Below, piece by piece: positions 6,196-13,332 of a stretch of 15,789 bases of DNA. A model generated the notes under the pieces. The model searched no databases. It was not told where the DNA came from and saw only the letters and a list, made by a program, of their open reading frames with translations. Made by a program: the position numbers and the translations under genes. The stretch is from Actinomycetota bacterium. Its GTDB lineage: Bacteria; Actinomycetota; Thermoleophilia; Solirubrobacterales; Solirubrobacteraceae. Where the stretch lies: NCBI GenBank assembly GCA_009699915.1, contig WLNG01000008.1, forward strand, positions 1 to 15,789. The letters run 5' to 3'. The number at the start of each line of letters is the position of its first letter. Within the stretch, counting starts at the first letter, position 1.

Positions 6196-7794
6196 ATGCA
6201 TCGCCTGGAATCCCACGTCGACACGGCTTCGCCGACCTATCGCGCCTACCGCGACCACAACCTCGCTCTCGCCGCCGAGCTGCGCGAGACGCTCGAGAAG
6301 GCACGCAGCGATCGTCCCCAGCATGCGCTCGACCGCCTCGCCGAGCAGCAGAAGCTGCCCGTCCGCGAGCGGATCGAACTGCTGCTCGATCGTGGCTCGC
6401 CGTTCCTGGAGGTCATGTCGCTGGCCGCCAACCGCCACTACGACGGAGAGGCGCCGCAGGCGCTCCTCGTTACCGGCATCGGCGTCGTCAACGGCCGCGA
6501 GGTTCTCGTGATCGCGAACGACAGCTCACTCAAGGGCGGCGCCTGGTATCCGATCACGACGCGCAAGATCGTGCGCGCGCTCGAGATCGCACTCGAGAAC
6601 CGGCTGCCCGTGGTCCACATGCTCGACTCAGGCGGCGCCAACCTGCACCTGCAGGATGAGATCTACGCCAACGCCGGCCACATCTTCAAGCTGCAGTGCC
6701 AGCTCAGCGCCGAGGGGATCCCACAGCTGGCGGTCGTCTTCGGGTACTGCACGGCAGGCGCGGCCTACACCCCGACGCTCTGCGATCAGACGATCATGGT
6801 GCGCGAGCGCGGCTGCGTCTTCCTCGCCGGACCCCCGCTGGTGAAGGCGGCGACCGGTGAGGAGAACACGACCGAGGAGCTCGGCGGAGCCGACATGCAC
6901 ACGTCGATTTCGGGCGTCGCCGACTACGCGGTGGACACCGAGCAGGAGGCGCTCGGCCTGGCCCGGGATGTCGTCGGCATCTGGGCCCGGCGCGAGAAGT
7001 CCGACAGCGACCGGCGCGAGCCGGAGGCACCGTTCCACAATCCGGAAGAGCTCTACGGGATCATCCCCGACGACGTCAAGAAGCAGTTCGAGATGCGCGA
7101 GGTGATCGCGCGGATCGTGGATGGCAGCATGTTCCACGAGTTCAAGCCGCATTACGGCGACACGATGGTCACCGGCTGGGCGTTCATCTGGGGCTTTAAG
7201 GTCGGCATCCTCGGCAACAACGGCGTGATCTTCAGCGAGGCCGCAAACAAGGCCACGACCTTCATGCAGCTCTGCGATCGCGACGGGATTCCGCTGCTCT
7301 TCCTGCACAACGTCACGGGCTTCATGGTGGGCCGCGAGTACGAGCGGCGCGGCATCACCAAGGACGGCGCCAAGATGCTGATGGTCCAGGCGAACGTGAC
7401 CGTCCCGAAGATCTCCGTCCTGTGCCATGCCTCGCAGGGGGCGGGGAACTACGCGATGGCCGGCCGGACCTGGGACCCGCGCTTCGTCTACGCCTGGCCG
7501 AACTCGCGCTCGTCGATCATGGGGCCGGAGCAGGCAGCCGACACGCTCACGAATGTCCGCGTCGCGGGACTGCGCCGGCGCGGTGAGGATCCGTCACCGG
7601 ACGAGATCGCGCGCATCACCTCTGAGGTGACGACGTACTTCGAGCAGACCTACCACTCCTATTACCTGACCTCCGACCTGCGCGATGACGGACTCATCGA
7701 TCCGCTCGACACGCGGAACACCCTCGGGATGTCGCTGTCGGCGGTTCTCAATGCACCGATCGTCCGCAAGCCGGGCGGCGTCCTGCGCATCTGA
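6196..7794 (+). CDS. Acyl-CoA carboxylase carboxyltransferase (beta) subunit, methylcrotonyl/geranyl-CoA type
   Basis: A 532-residue carboxyltransferase, normal length for methylcrotonyl-CoA (LiuB/MccB) and geranyl-CoA (AtuC) carboxylase beta subunits. N-half marks are ANDSSLKGGAWYPITTRKI, DSGGAN (144-149), CTAGAAY (185-191) and GPPLVKAATGEENTTEELGG. C-half marks are FLHNVTGFMVGREYERRGI, GAGNYAMAGRTWDPRFVYAWP and the SIMGPEQAA tail motif. The KGG and oxyanion glycines place it in the MCC/GCC branch rather than propionyl-CoA carboxylase. Residues 410-414 are CHASQ where MCC/GCC proteins have a GGS[FY]-type segment, so the acyl pocket may differ. A strong Shine-Dalgarno GAGGAGGG (6182-6189) lies 6 bases before the ATG and inside the end of the carrier gene. 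It would transfer CO2 from biotin to the gamma-carbon of a 3-methyl-2-enoyl-CoA (inference). Confidence 0.93.
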   Translation: MHRLESHVDTASPTYRAYRDHNLALAAELRETLEKARSDRPQHALDRLAEQQKLPVRERIELLLDRGSPFLEVMSLAANRHYDGEAPQALLVTGIGVVNGREVLVIANDSSLKGGAWYPITTRKIVRALEIALENRLPVVHMLDSGGANLHLQDEIYANAGHIFKLQCQLSAEGIPQLAVVFGYCTAGAAYTPTLCDQTIMVRERGCVFLAGPPLVKAATGEENTTEELGGADMHTSISGVADYAVDTEQEALGLARDVVGIWARREKSDSDRREPEAPFHNPEELYGIIPDDVKKQFEMREVIARIVDGSMFHEFKPHYGDTMVTGWAFIWGFKVGILGNNGVIFSEAANKATTFMQLCDRDGIPLLFLHNVTGFMVGREYERRGITKDGAKMLMVQANVTVPKISVLCHASQGAGNYAMAGRTWDPRFVYAWPNSRSSIMGPEQAADTLTNVRVAGLRRRGEDPSPDEIARITSEVTTYFEQTYHSYYLTSDLRDDGLIDPLDTRNTLGMSLSAVLNAPIVRKPGGVLRI

Positions 7795-7802
7795 CCCGAA
7801 CC

Positions 7803-7809
7803 GGAGGAG
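7803..7809 (+). promoter_or_regulatory. Strong Shine-Dalgarno site for the crotonase-family gene
   Basis: GGAGGAG lies 6 bases before the ATG at 7816, in the 21-bp gap after the carboxyltransferase stop. It fixes the start and shows this gene is read on the operon mRNA with its own ribosome site, unlike the overlapping genes upstream. Confidence 0.75.
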
Positions 7810-7815
7810 CACCGT

Positions 7816-8598
7816 ATGTCCGACACGATCCACGTCTCCGACGACGTCACCTACGTCGTTGAGGATTCCGTCGCCACGCTGACCATCGATCGCGCTGAGG
7901 CCCGCAACGCGCTGAACAAGTCCGTCCGCGACGGGCTGTGGGCCGGCTTTCGCCGTTTCGCCGAGGATGAGTCCGCGGCCGTGCTGATCCTCACCGCCGC
8001 TGGGGAGAAGGCCTTCTGCGCCGGCGGGGACCTGAAGGAGATGTCCGGCGCGGCGATGCAGATCCCGCCGCCCGACTTCCTCCCATACCTCCAGCGCTCG
8101 GTGACAACCGACAAGCCGGTCATCGCTGCCGTCAACGGCGTCGCCTTCGCCGGCGGATTCCTGCTCGCCCAGATGTGCGACCTGGTCATCGCCGCCGACC
8201 ACGCGAAGTTCGCGATCACAGAGGTGAAGGTCGGCCGCGGATCGCCGTGGGCTGCCCCGCTTCCGTGGCTCATCTCGCCGCGGATCGCGATGGAGATCAT
8301 GGTGACCGGTGATCCGATCACCGCCCAGCGTGCCTATGAGATCGGCCTCGTGAACAAGGTCGTTCCGCTCGCCGATCTGCAGGAGACTGCGCTCGAGATG
8401 GCGCGGGGCATCGCGAACAACGCGCCGCTCTCGGTGCGAGCTGCGAAGTCGCTCGTCTACCTCTCAGCCGAGCACGGCTGGAGGGCGGCGCTCGAGGAGG
8501 CCGACAGGCTCTACGAGCCGGTCTACCTCAGCGAGGACGCCCAGGAGGGGCCGCGCTCGTTCGCCGAGAAGCGCCCGCCGCAATGGCAGGGCCGCTAG
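7816..8598 (+). CDS. Enoyl-CoA hydratase/isomerase (crotonase) family protein lacking the first catalytic Glu
   Basis: The 260-residue protein has the crotonase fold: RAEARNALN at 26-34, the oxyanion motif FCAGGDL at 67-73, PVIAAVNGVAFAGGF at 101-115, and the closing FAEKRPPQW. It takes the place that LiuC or AtuE holds beside the carboxylase, where a glutaconyl-CoA-type product would be hydrated. Two glutamates act in rat enoyl-CoA hydratase (E144 and E164). Here the first is Leu (L116 in AGGFLLAQMCD), while the second is kept (E136 in KFAITEV). Single-Glu crotonases include isomerases and other reactions, so hydratase activity is unproven. The loop after E136 (GRGSPWAAPLPWLI) also differs from the usual GGTQRL. 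Last gene of the operon; it converges on the acyl-CoA synthetase with a 2-bp gap. Confidence 0.92.
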   Translation: MSDTIHVSDDVTYVVEDSVATLTIDRAEARNALNKSVRDGLWAGFRRFAEDESAAVLILTAAGEKAFCAGGDLKEMSGAAMQIPPPDFLPYLQRSVTTDKPVIAAVNGVAFAGGFLLAQMCDLVIAADHAKFAITEVKVGRGSPWAAPLPWLISPRIAMEIMVTGDPITAQRAYEIGLVNKVVPLADLQETALEMARGIANNAPLSVRAAKSLVYLSAEHGWRAALEEADRLYEPVYLSEDAQEGPRSFAEKRPPQWQGR

Positions 8599-8611
8599 CT
8601 CTACTGGCCCT
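8588..8611. terminator. Inverted repeat across convergent stops, possible terminator
   Basis: AGGGCC (8588-8593) pairs with GGCCCT (8606-8611) around a 12-base loop. It spans the stop codons of the crotonase gene and the convergent acyl-CoA synthetase gene. The stem is short and lacks a clear T-tract, so the terminator role is a guess from position. Confidence 0.3.
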
Positions 8612-10265
8612 TCAAGCGGTCGCGTAGCTCGGTGCGGCGGATCTTGCCGCTCACTGTCTTGGGGAGATCGTCCACGAAGTGGATCTCGCGCGGGTACTTG
8701 TAGGGCGCCGTGAGGTTTTTCGTGTGATCCTGGAGCTCGGCGGCGAGGTCGTCGCCGGCCTCGAACCCTGCGGCGAGGACGACGAAGGCGCAGACGATCT
8801 GCGTGCGCTTCGGGTCGTCCTTGCCGACGACCGCGGCCTCCTGGACAGATGGGTGCTCGATCAGCGCAGACTCAACTTCGAAGGGGCCGATCCGGTAAGC
8901 CGAAGAGGTGATCACGTCGTCGTCACGGCCCTCGAACCAGATGTATCCGTCGAGGTCGCGCCAGGCCTTGTCGCCGGTGTAGTACCAGCCATCGCGGAAG
9001 GCCTTCGCGTTGGCCCCGGGGTCGCGGTGATACTCGGTGAAGAGGCCGACGGGCCGCGGGTCGGTGACCTGAACGGCGATATTGCCGACGGTGTCATCCG
9101 CCGCACGCGCGCCCTCATCATCGAGCACGTCGACGGTCCAGCCGGGGACCGGCAGGCCCATCGAGCCGGGGCGCACCGGGACCGAGCGGTAGTTGGCGAC
9201 CAGGCAGGTCGTCTCGGACTGCCCGTAGCCGTCATAGACGGTGAGCCCGCCGGTGCCGTCCTTCCACGCCCGGATCACCTCCGGGTTGAGCGGTTCACCG
9301 GCGCTCGTGCAATGGCGCAGGACCGAAAGGTCGTGCTTCGCGAGGTCGGTCTGCACGAGCAGGCGGTAGAGCGTCGGCGGTGCGCAGAACGAGGTGATTC
9401 GCGCCTCGCGGATGATGCGCATGATCGTGTCGGCATCAGGCTTGCCGAGCGCCACCTGCACGACGGTCGCGCGTTCGTGCCACTGGCCGAAGAGCCCGCC
9501 CCAGGCGGCCTTGGCCCAGCCGGTGTCGGTCACCGTCCAGTGGCGGTCGCCCGGGCGCAGGTCGTGCCAGAAGCGCGCCGTCGAGACGTGGCCGAGCCCG
9601 TATGAGGCGGGCTGGATCACCATCTTCGGGTAGCTGACGGTCCCGCTGGTGAAGAACAGGATCAGCGGGTCGGTCGCCGCGGTCGGGGAGTCGGGCAGAT
9701 CGCCTTCGGCCGCGTCGTCCATCAGCGTGTCGAGGTCGAGCCATCCGTCGCGCCCACCGGCGTCCCAGGCGATCTTCACCCGCAGCGTCGACAGCGGCTC
9801 GTCGATCGCATCGATCTTCTCGGCGCCGGCCGCGTCGGTGATCGCCGCGACGCTGTCGGCGGTCTTGAACCGGTATGCGATGTCGCGGCTGGTGAGCTGG
9901 TTGGTGCCCGGCATCGGCACCGCGCCGATGCGGATCACGCCGAGCATCGCCGCATACCAGGCGGGGACGCGCGGCAACATGATGAAGACCGGGTCTCCCT
10001 TGCCAACGCCCTGTGCCAGGAGCGCTCGGGCCATCCGGCGACCGGCATCGGCGAGCTGTGCGCTGGTGTGCTCGGCGATGGTCTCGCCCTCCGGGCCCAG
10101 CGAGATGAGCGCGAGATCATCCGGCGCCTCCTGCGCCCAGCGCTCGACGATGTCGATCGTCGGGTTGAAGCGCTCCGGGACGTCCACGCGGTAGGTTGCG
10201 CGCGCCTCCTCGTACGAGGTCAGGTTGGGCTGGCAGGTACGGTCGGGAAGCTCGATCTCAGGCAC
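8601..10265 (-). CDS. AMP-dependent acyl-CoA synthetase, medium-chain/ACSM-like
   Basis: This 554-residue acyl-adenylate-forming enzyme activates a carboxylic acid to its CoA thioester with ATP. Motifs in order are the P-loop FFTSGTVSYPKM (204-215), SAGEPLNPEV (321-330), YDGYGQSET (344-352), YYTGDKAWRDLDGYIWFEGR (428-447, with D432 and R447), and the hinge-to-C-domain SSAYRIGPFEVES (454-466). The A10 segment LPKTVSGKIRRTELR carries the catalytic lysine K541. The YDGYGQSET and SAYRIGPFEVES forms are typical of the medium-chain and branched/aromatic acid ACSM group. No substrate can be fixed. The start is GTG 10265 with no Shine-Dalgarno; a TAGCGT -10-like box sits 7 bases upstream, suggesting a leaderless transcript. 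It is divergent from the IpdA-like gene and may supply the CoA ester for the pathway (inference). Confidence 0.94.
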   Translation of the reverse strand: MPEIELPDRTCQPNLTSYEEARATYRVDVPERFNPTIDIVERWAQEAPDDLALISLGPEGETIAEHTSAQLADAGRRMARALLAQGVGKGDPVFIMLPRVPAWYAAMLGVIRIGAVPMPGTNQLTSRDIAYRFKTADSVAAITDAAGAEKIDAIDEPLSTLRVKIAWDAGGRDGWLDLDTLMDDAAEGDLPDSPTAATDPLILFFTSGTVSYPKMVIQPASYGLGHVSTARFWHDLRPGDRHWTVTDTGWAKAAWGGLFGQWHERATVVQVALGKPDADTIMRIIREARITSFCAPPTLYRLLVQTDLAKHDLSVLRHCTSAGEPLNPEVIRAWKDGTGGLTVYDGYGQSETTCLVANYRSVPVRPGSMGLPVPGWTVDVLDDEGARAADDTVGNIAVQVTDPRPVGLFTEYHRDPGANAKAFRDGWYYTGDKAWRDLDGYIWFEGRDDDVITSSAYRIGPFEVESALIEHPSVQEAAVVGKDDPKRTQIVCAFVVLAAGFEAGDDLAAELQDHTKNLTAPYKYPREIHFVDDLPKTVSGKIRRTELRDRLKGQ

Positions 10266-10272
10266 AGCGACG

Positions 10273-10278
10273 ACGCTA
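10273..10278 (-). promoter_or_regulatory. Candidate -10 box for a leaderless acyl-CoA synthetase transcript
   Basis: On the minus strand TAGCGT fits the actinobacterial TANNNT -10 pattern and ends 7 bases before the GTG start at 10265. No ribosome site precedes that GTG and no good -35 is visible. Assigned on spacing only. Confidence 0.35.
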
Positions 10279-10352
10279 GCTAGTGACTCGCCGATGGGTA
10301 TTGGCGGAAGCGCTAGTGGGCGGGGCCGGTGGCAGACGATGGAGTGTCGATC

Positions 10353-11231
10353 ATGCCGAATGCGGGACGCAGCTCATCGGTGGTGGAGCTCGACGAGGCG
10401 CTCGCGGTCGTCCAAGACGGAGCGACGGTCGGGATCGGAGGAGCCATCACGGCCGGCCATCCGATGGCGCTCGTGCGCGCGCTGGCGCGTCGGGGCGTGC
10501 GCGACCTGACCGTGGTCGCGCCGGTCGCTGGGATGGAGGTCGATCTCCTGATCGCCGCCGGCTGCGTGAAGCGCGTCGTCGGTTGCTATGTCGGGACCGA
10601 AGTCGTCTCGGCCGTCGGCCCGATCTTCCGGCGCGCGGTCGAAGAGGGGCGCGTTGAGGTCGTCGATCTCGATGAGGCGCACTGTGTCGTAGGTCTGCGG
10701 GCTGCCGGTCATCGGCTGCCCTTCATGCCCTGGCGCGGCGGCGTCGGCACGTCGTTCCCGCAGCTCAATCCGACGCTCGTCGAGTTCGACGATCCGATCC
10801 GCGGCGAGCCGCTGCTTGCAATCCCGGCGATCGAGCTCGACGTGGCGCTGATCTACGCCGAGGTCTCCGACGCGTACGGCAACGCCCAGGCGGTCGGGAC
10901 GGCGCACATGGATGTGCTTCTCGGTTCGGCGGCGAAGGACGTGGTGATTCAGGTGGACCGTGTGGTGACGACGGAGGAGATCCGTCGCAACCCGGACCGC
11001 ACGATGTTCTGGGCCGGCGCGTCGGTCGTTCACGCGCCCTTCGGCACGCACCCGAGCTCAAACGGTTGGATGACCGCGGACGAGCAGCACCTGCGCGACT
11101 TCGCCGCCGCGGCAAAGGCTGGCGAAGAGGCCATCGCCGAGTACCTGCGCATCAACGTCCACGAGCCCGCTGACCACGCGGCGTATCTCGAGGCCGTCGG
11201 CATCCGACGGATCACCTCGCTTCTGGTGTGA
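10353..11231 (+). CDS. CoA-transferase-fold alpha subunit, IpdA-like (probable acyl-CoA hydrolase subunit)
   Basis: The protein is 292 residues from ATG 10353. This start has GGAG (10341-10344) 8 bases upstream; an in-frame GTG at 10329 would add 8 residues and cannot be excluded. It resembles the alpha subunits of glutaconate CoA-transferase (GctA) and steroid ring hydrolase IpdA: GIGGAITAGHPMALVRAL near the N-terminus, LRAAGHRLPFMPWRGGVGTS in the middle, and a VHAPFGTHPSS segment. At the site where IpdA has its catalytic Glu in a DEGML context, this protein has DLDEAH (Glu108); GctA has Gln there in the sequence as I remember it. This favours an IpdAB-type retro-Claisen/ring-opening hydrolase over a transferase. 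It overlaps its beta-subunit gene region (GTGA or a 2-base gap) and is divergent from the synthetase. Confidence 0.87.
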   Translation: MPNAGRSSSVVELDEALAVVQDGATVGIGGAITAGHPMALVRALARRGVRDLTVVAPVAGMEVDLLIAAGCVKRVVGCYVGTEVVSAVGPIFRRAVEEGRVEVVDLDEAHCVVGLRAAGHRLPFMPWRGGVGTSFPQLNPTLVEFDDPIRGEPLLAIPAIELDVALIYAEVSDAYGNAQAVGTAHMDVLLGSAAKDVVIQVDRVVTTEEIRRNPDRTMFWAGASVVHAPFGTHPSSNGWMTADEQHLRDFAAAAKAGEEAIAEYLRINVHEPADHAAYLEAVGIRRITSLLV

Positions 11232-11998
11232 GCATGGAACCAGCATCGATCAACGAACTCTTCGCCATCCTGCTCGTCCGCGACATGCGCCCGGGCGACC
11301 GCACGATCCAGGTCGGCGCGAACATGCCGATGGCTCGCGCTGCAGCGGTCATGGCGAACCTCAGCACTCATCCCGATGCGCGCATCCTGATCGGGCTCGG
11401 AGTGCAGGGGCTCGGTGACGGTGCCGAACCCCCCGCCGTCCACCCGTTCCTCTTCGATCCGCGCACGCTCGCCGCGGAGTCGTTGATGTTCCAGTCCCGC
11501 ATCTTCGATGACATGTCACGGCCGGATGTCTTCTTCGTCGGCGGCCTCCAGCTCGACCAGCGCGGCAACATCAACCTCTTTGGGATCCCCGACGGCCAGG
11601 GCGGCTGGAAGATGCGCGGGCCGGGGTCGATCGGACTCGCCACGATGAGCGCCCACTGCACCGGGTACTACATCGTCATGCCGAGCCACAGCCCACGCAC
11701 GTTCGTTGAGCGCGTGGACCTGATCTCAGCGCTCGGCGATCGGACCGAGCGGGAACGACTGAAGCTCCCCGGCGGCGGAATCCGCCTCGTGCTCTCGCCG
11801 CTCGGCGTCTTTGACTTCGACGACGCCGGCGACATGCGCGTGCGCAGTCTGCACGAGGGTATCACGGTGGACGAGCTCCGCGAGGCGACCGGTTTTGAGC
11901 TTGTGATCCCGGACGACGTCCCGGTCACTGCGGCGCCAACCGATGACGAGCTGCGTCTCCTGCGCGAGCAGGTCGACGTTCACGGCACCCTGAAGTAA
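11228..11998 (+). CDS. CoA-transferase-fold beta subunit, IpdB-like, lacking the transferase nucleophile
   Basis: 256 residues from GTG 11228, which overlaps the alpha-subunit stop; ATG 11234 is the alternative start. Family marks are QVGANMPMARAAAVMANL (28-45), GGLQLDQRGNINLFGI, GPGSIGLATMS, LVLSPLGVFDFDDAGDMRVRSLHEGIT and PTDDELRLLREQVD. The last two stretches closely match what I remember of mycobacterial IpdB. Class I CoA-transferases form a glutamyl-CoA thioester on a beta-subunit Glu (E54 in Acidaminococcus GctB, IIVESG). Here the aligned stretch is ILIGLG, so that Glu is Gly56. The pair should therefore not work by the transferase mechanism. As an alpha-beta hydrolase it would open a cyclic or linear 3-oxo/vinylogous acyl-CoA (inference from IpdAB). 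It converges on the hot-dog genes, 18 bp away. Confidence 0.88.
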   Translation: MSMEPASINELFAILLVRDMRPGDRTIQVGANMPMARAAAVMANLSTHPDARILIGLGVQGLGDGAEPPAVHPFLFDPRTLAAESLMFQSRIFDDMSRPDVFFVGGLQLDQRGNINLFGIPDGQGGWKMRGPGSIGLATMSAHCTGYYIVMPSHSPRTFVERVDLISALGDRTERERLKLPGGGIRLVLSPLGVFDFDDAGDMRVRSLHEGITVDELREATGFELVIPDDVPVTAAPTDDELRLLREQVDVHGTLK

Positions 11999-12016
11999 GC
12001 GCGACGGCTCGATGAA

Positions 12017-12412
12017 TCAGGCGGCGACGAGCGTCGCTGCGATCGAAACCACGACGGTCTCGTCCTGATTCACGCACTCGGCGCTGACCTCAAAGTGCCC
12101 CGGCTCGGTCTCTGACGCCTCGACGAGACGGCAGGTGATGCGGTCCCCGGGGCGGGTCGGCGCGCGGTAGGTGATGCGGATGTTCGAGCCGGCCGGTGCG
12201 GCCTCTGTCCCGAGCCACTGCGTCGCGGCGCGGAAGAACGCGTGCAGTGCGATCGGGCCGTGAGCGATGATCCCGCCGAACTCTGAGGCCGCGGCCGCCT
12301 CCGGATCGACGTGCAGCGGGTTGAAGTCGGTCGAGAGCTCCGCGTAGACGTCGATCTCCGCCTGGGTGACGGTGTCGGTGACTGCGGGGAAGCTGCTGGT
12401 GTCGGGGCTCAT
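12017..12412 (-). CDS. MaoC-like (R)-enoyl-CoA hydratase, catalytic hot-dog subunit
   Basis: A single 131-residue hot-dog domain. The hydratase-2 signature is visible: YAELSTDFNPLHVDPEAAA then GGIIAHGPIALHAF, with catalytic Asp29 and His34 (the D and H of the usual SGDxNPxH) and the AHG turn at 50-52. It would hydrate a trans-2-enoyl-CoA to the (R)-3-hydroxy form. Its ATG overlaps the stop of the preceding hot-dog gene (ATGA), and GGAG lies 7-8 bases upstream, so the two are co-translated. They probably form a heterodimer like HadAB/HadBC or ChsH1-ChsH2, in which only one partner carries the catalytic pair (inference). Confidence 0.9.
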   Translation of the reverse strand: MSPDTSSFPAVTDTVTQAEIDVYAELSTDFNPLHVDPEAAAASEFGGIIAHGPIALHAFFRAATQWLGTEAAPAGSNIRITYRAPTRPGDRITCRLVEASETEPGHFEVSAECVNQDETVVVSIAATLVAA

Positions 12413-12870
12413 GCCTGCTCTCCGGGCCCGGTGGGCCAGACGATGATCTTGCGGCCGGTCAGGATCTGCTTCCCCGAGTCGTCACGGATATCGAACTCAA
12501 TCGTGACGAAGGGACGCTCGCGCTTGACCTCCTTCGAGCCGACCCACGTTGTGACGTGCACCTGGCTGCCGACGGGGAGCTCTGCGTGGAACTCGAGCTC
12601 CTGCTTGGCGAGGATGCTCCCGGCCGGGATCCCACCCATCGCGCGCCGCAGCGCCCGCAGGAAGAGGATCGGGTAGACGGCCGGCGGCGCGAAGGCCGTC
12701 GGGGTCTGTGCACCGATCGGCCCGGCGAGTCTCGCCGCCAGGTCCTCGGTGACCGTCTCGTCATAGGGTCCGAACCGCGCGTCGACGACCAGATCGTCGT
12801 ACGGGATGTTCGACAGCTCGCGAGCTTCGCTCATCTCGTTGAGGCTGCTCGACCCCAGCGGGTGCGCCAA
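12409..12870 (-). CDS. MaoC N-terminal-like hot-dog protein, non-catalytic partner subunit
   Basis: Up to 153 residues. PPAVYPILFLRALRRAMGGI followed by LAKQELEFHAELPVGSQVHV, then FVTIEFDIRDDSGKQILTGR, is the pattern of FAS1/MaoC N-terminal dehydratase domains that bind the acyl chain but lack the Asp/His pair. No hydratase signature is present. The start is uncertain: the longest form begins with TTG at 12870 inside a perfect palindrome, while ATG at 12834 gives 141 residues and an N-terminus (MSEARELSNIP) that looks more natural. Neither has a strong ribosome site. It is the first gene of a two-gene unit divergent from the EamA-like gene. Confidence 0.8.
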   Translation of the reverse strand: MAHPLGSSSLNEMSEARELSNIPYDDLVVDARFGPYDETVTEDLAARLAGPIGAQTPTAFAPPAVYPILFLRALRRAMGGIPAGSILAKQELEFHAELPVGSQVHVTTWVGSKEVKRERPFVTIEFDIRDDSGKQILTGRKIIVWPTGPGEQA

Positions 12871-12877
12871 CTGGCGC
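12864..12877. promoter_or_regulatory. Perfect 14-bp palindrome in the hot-dog/EamA divergent region
   Basis: GCGCCA-AC-TGGCGC has 6-bp arms and a 2-bp centre, which suits a dimeric regulator better than an RNA hairpin. It runs straight into CTAGTGCTAG (12877-12886), a second imperfect palindrome. If the downstream gene starts at ATG 12834, both lie in its control region. Confidence 0.35.
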
Positions 12878-12904
12878 TAGTGCTAGTTCACCGCGGCACG
12901 CGGT

Positions 12905-12914
12905 GAGGGGAGGG
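12905..12914 (+). promoter_or_regulatory. Shine-Dalgarno site fixing the EamA-like GTG start
   Basis: GAGGGGAGGG ends 7 bases before GTG 12922 and is the strongest purine tract in this divergent region. Confidence 0.65.
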
Positions 12915-12921
12915 TCGTCCA

Positions 12922-13332
12922 GTGAGCTGGTTCATCCCGACGACCTACTTCATCGTCGCGACCGGAGCGCTCGGGATCACGAGCAAGTTCGCGTTGCGCT
13001 CGCTGCAGTGGCAGGACCTGATCCTCTACAGCGGCCTCGGCTACGTCTTCGTCGCAGGCGTCCTACTCGCCAGCGGCCACGCGACGCTGCGACTCAGCGG
13101 CGACGGCTGGTGGGCCGCAGCGTCCGCCGCCCTGGCGATCTCGGGCCTGATCGCCCTCTATGTCGCGCTCAACTCGGGCAAGGCCGGCATCGTCGTTCCC
13201 GTGTCGGCTGCCTATCCGGCATTCACGCTGCTGCTCGCCGCAGCCTTCCTCGACGAGCGGATCACGTTCGCCAAGGGCGCAGGAGTCCTGCTCGTGATCG
13301 GCGGCGTCGTGCTGCTGACCGTCGCCGACTGA
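12922..13332 (+). CDS. Half-size EamA/DMT-superfamily inner-membrane protein
   Basis: 136 residues, almost wholly hydrophobic, with about five predicted membrane segments: roughly 3-22, 32-51, 62-82, 88-107 and 115-134. The C-terminal half, GIVVPVSAAYPAFTLLLAAAFLDERITFAKGAGVLLVIGGVVLL (read as VVPVSAAYPAFTLLLAAAFL then ITFAKGAGVLLVIGGVVLL), is the EamA repeat signature. Full EamA transporters have two such repeats and about ten segments; this one has a single repeat. It would need to pair with itself, as small multidrug-resistance-type proteins do. Substrate unknown; efflux or uptake of a pathway acid is possible from context only. Its TGA and the convergent synthetase's TGA lie in one 12-bp palindrome. 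Confidence 0.85.
   Translation: MSWFIPTTYFIVATGALGITSKFALRSLQWQDLILYSGLGYVFVAGVLLASGHATLRLSGDGWWAAASAALAISGLIALYVALNSGKAGIVVPVSAAYPAFTLLLAAAFLDERITFAKGAGVLLVIGGVVLLTVAD

Noticed and set aside
12024..12037. GCGAC-GAGC-GTCGC hairpin near the end of the MaoC gene
   Set aside because: It is a 5-bp stem inside coding sequence with no T-tract; such repeats arise often by chance at this GC content.
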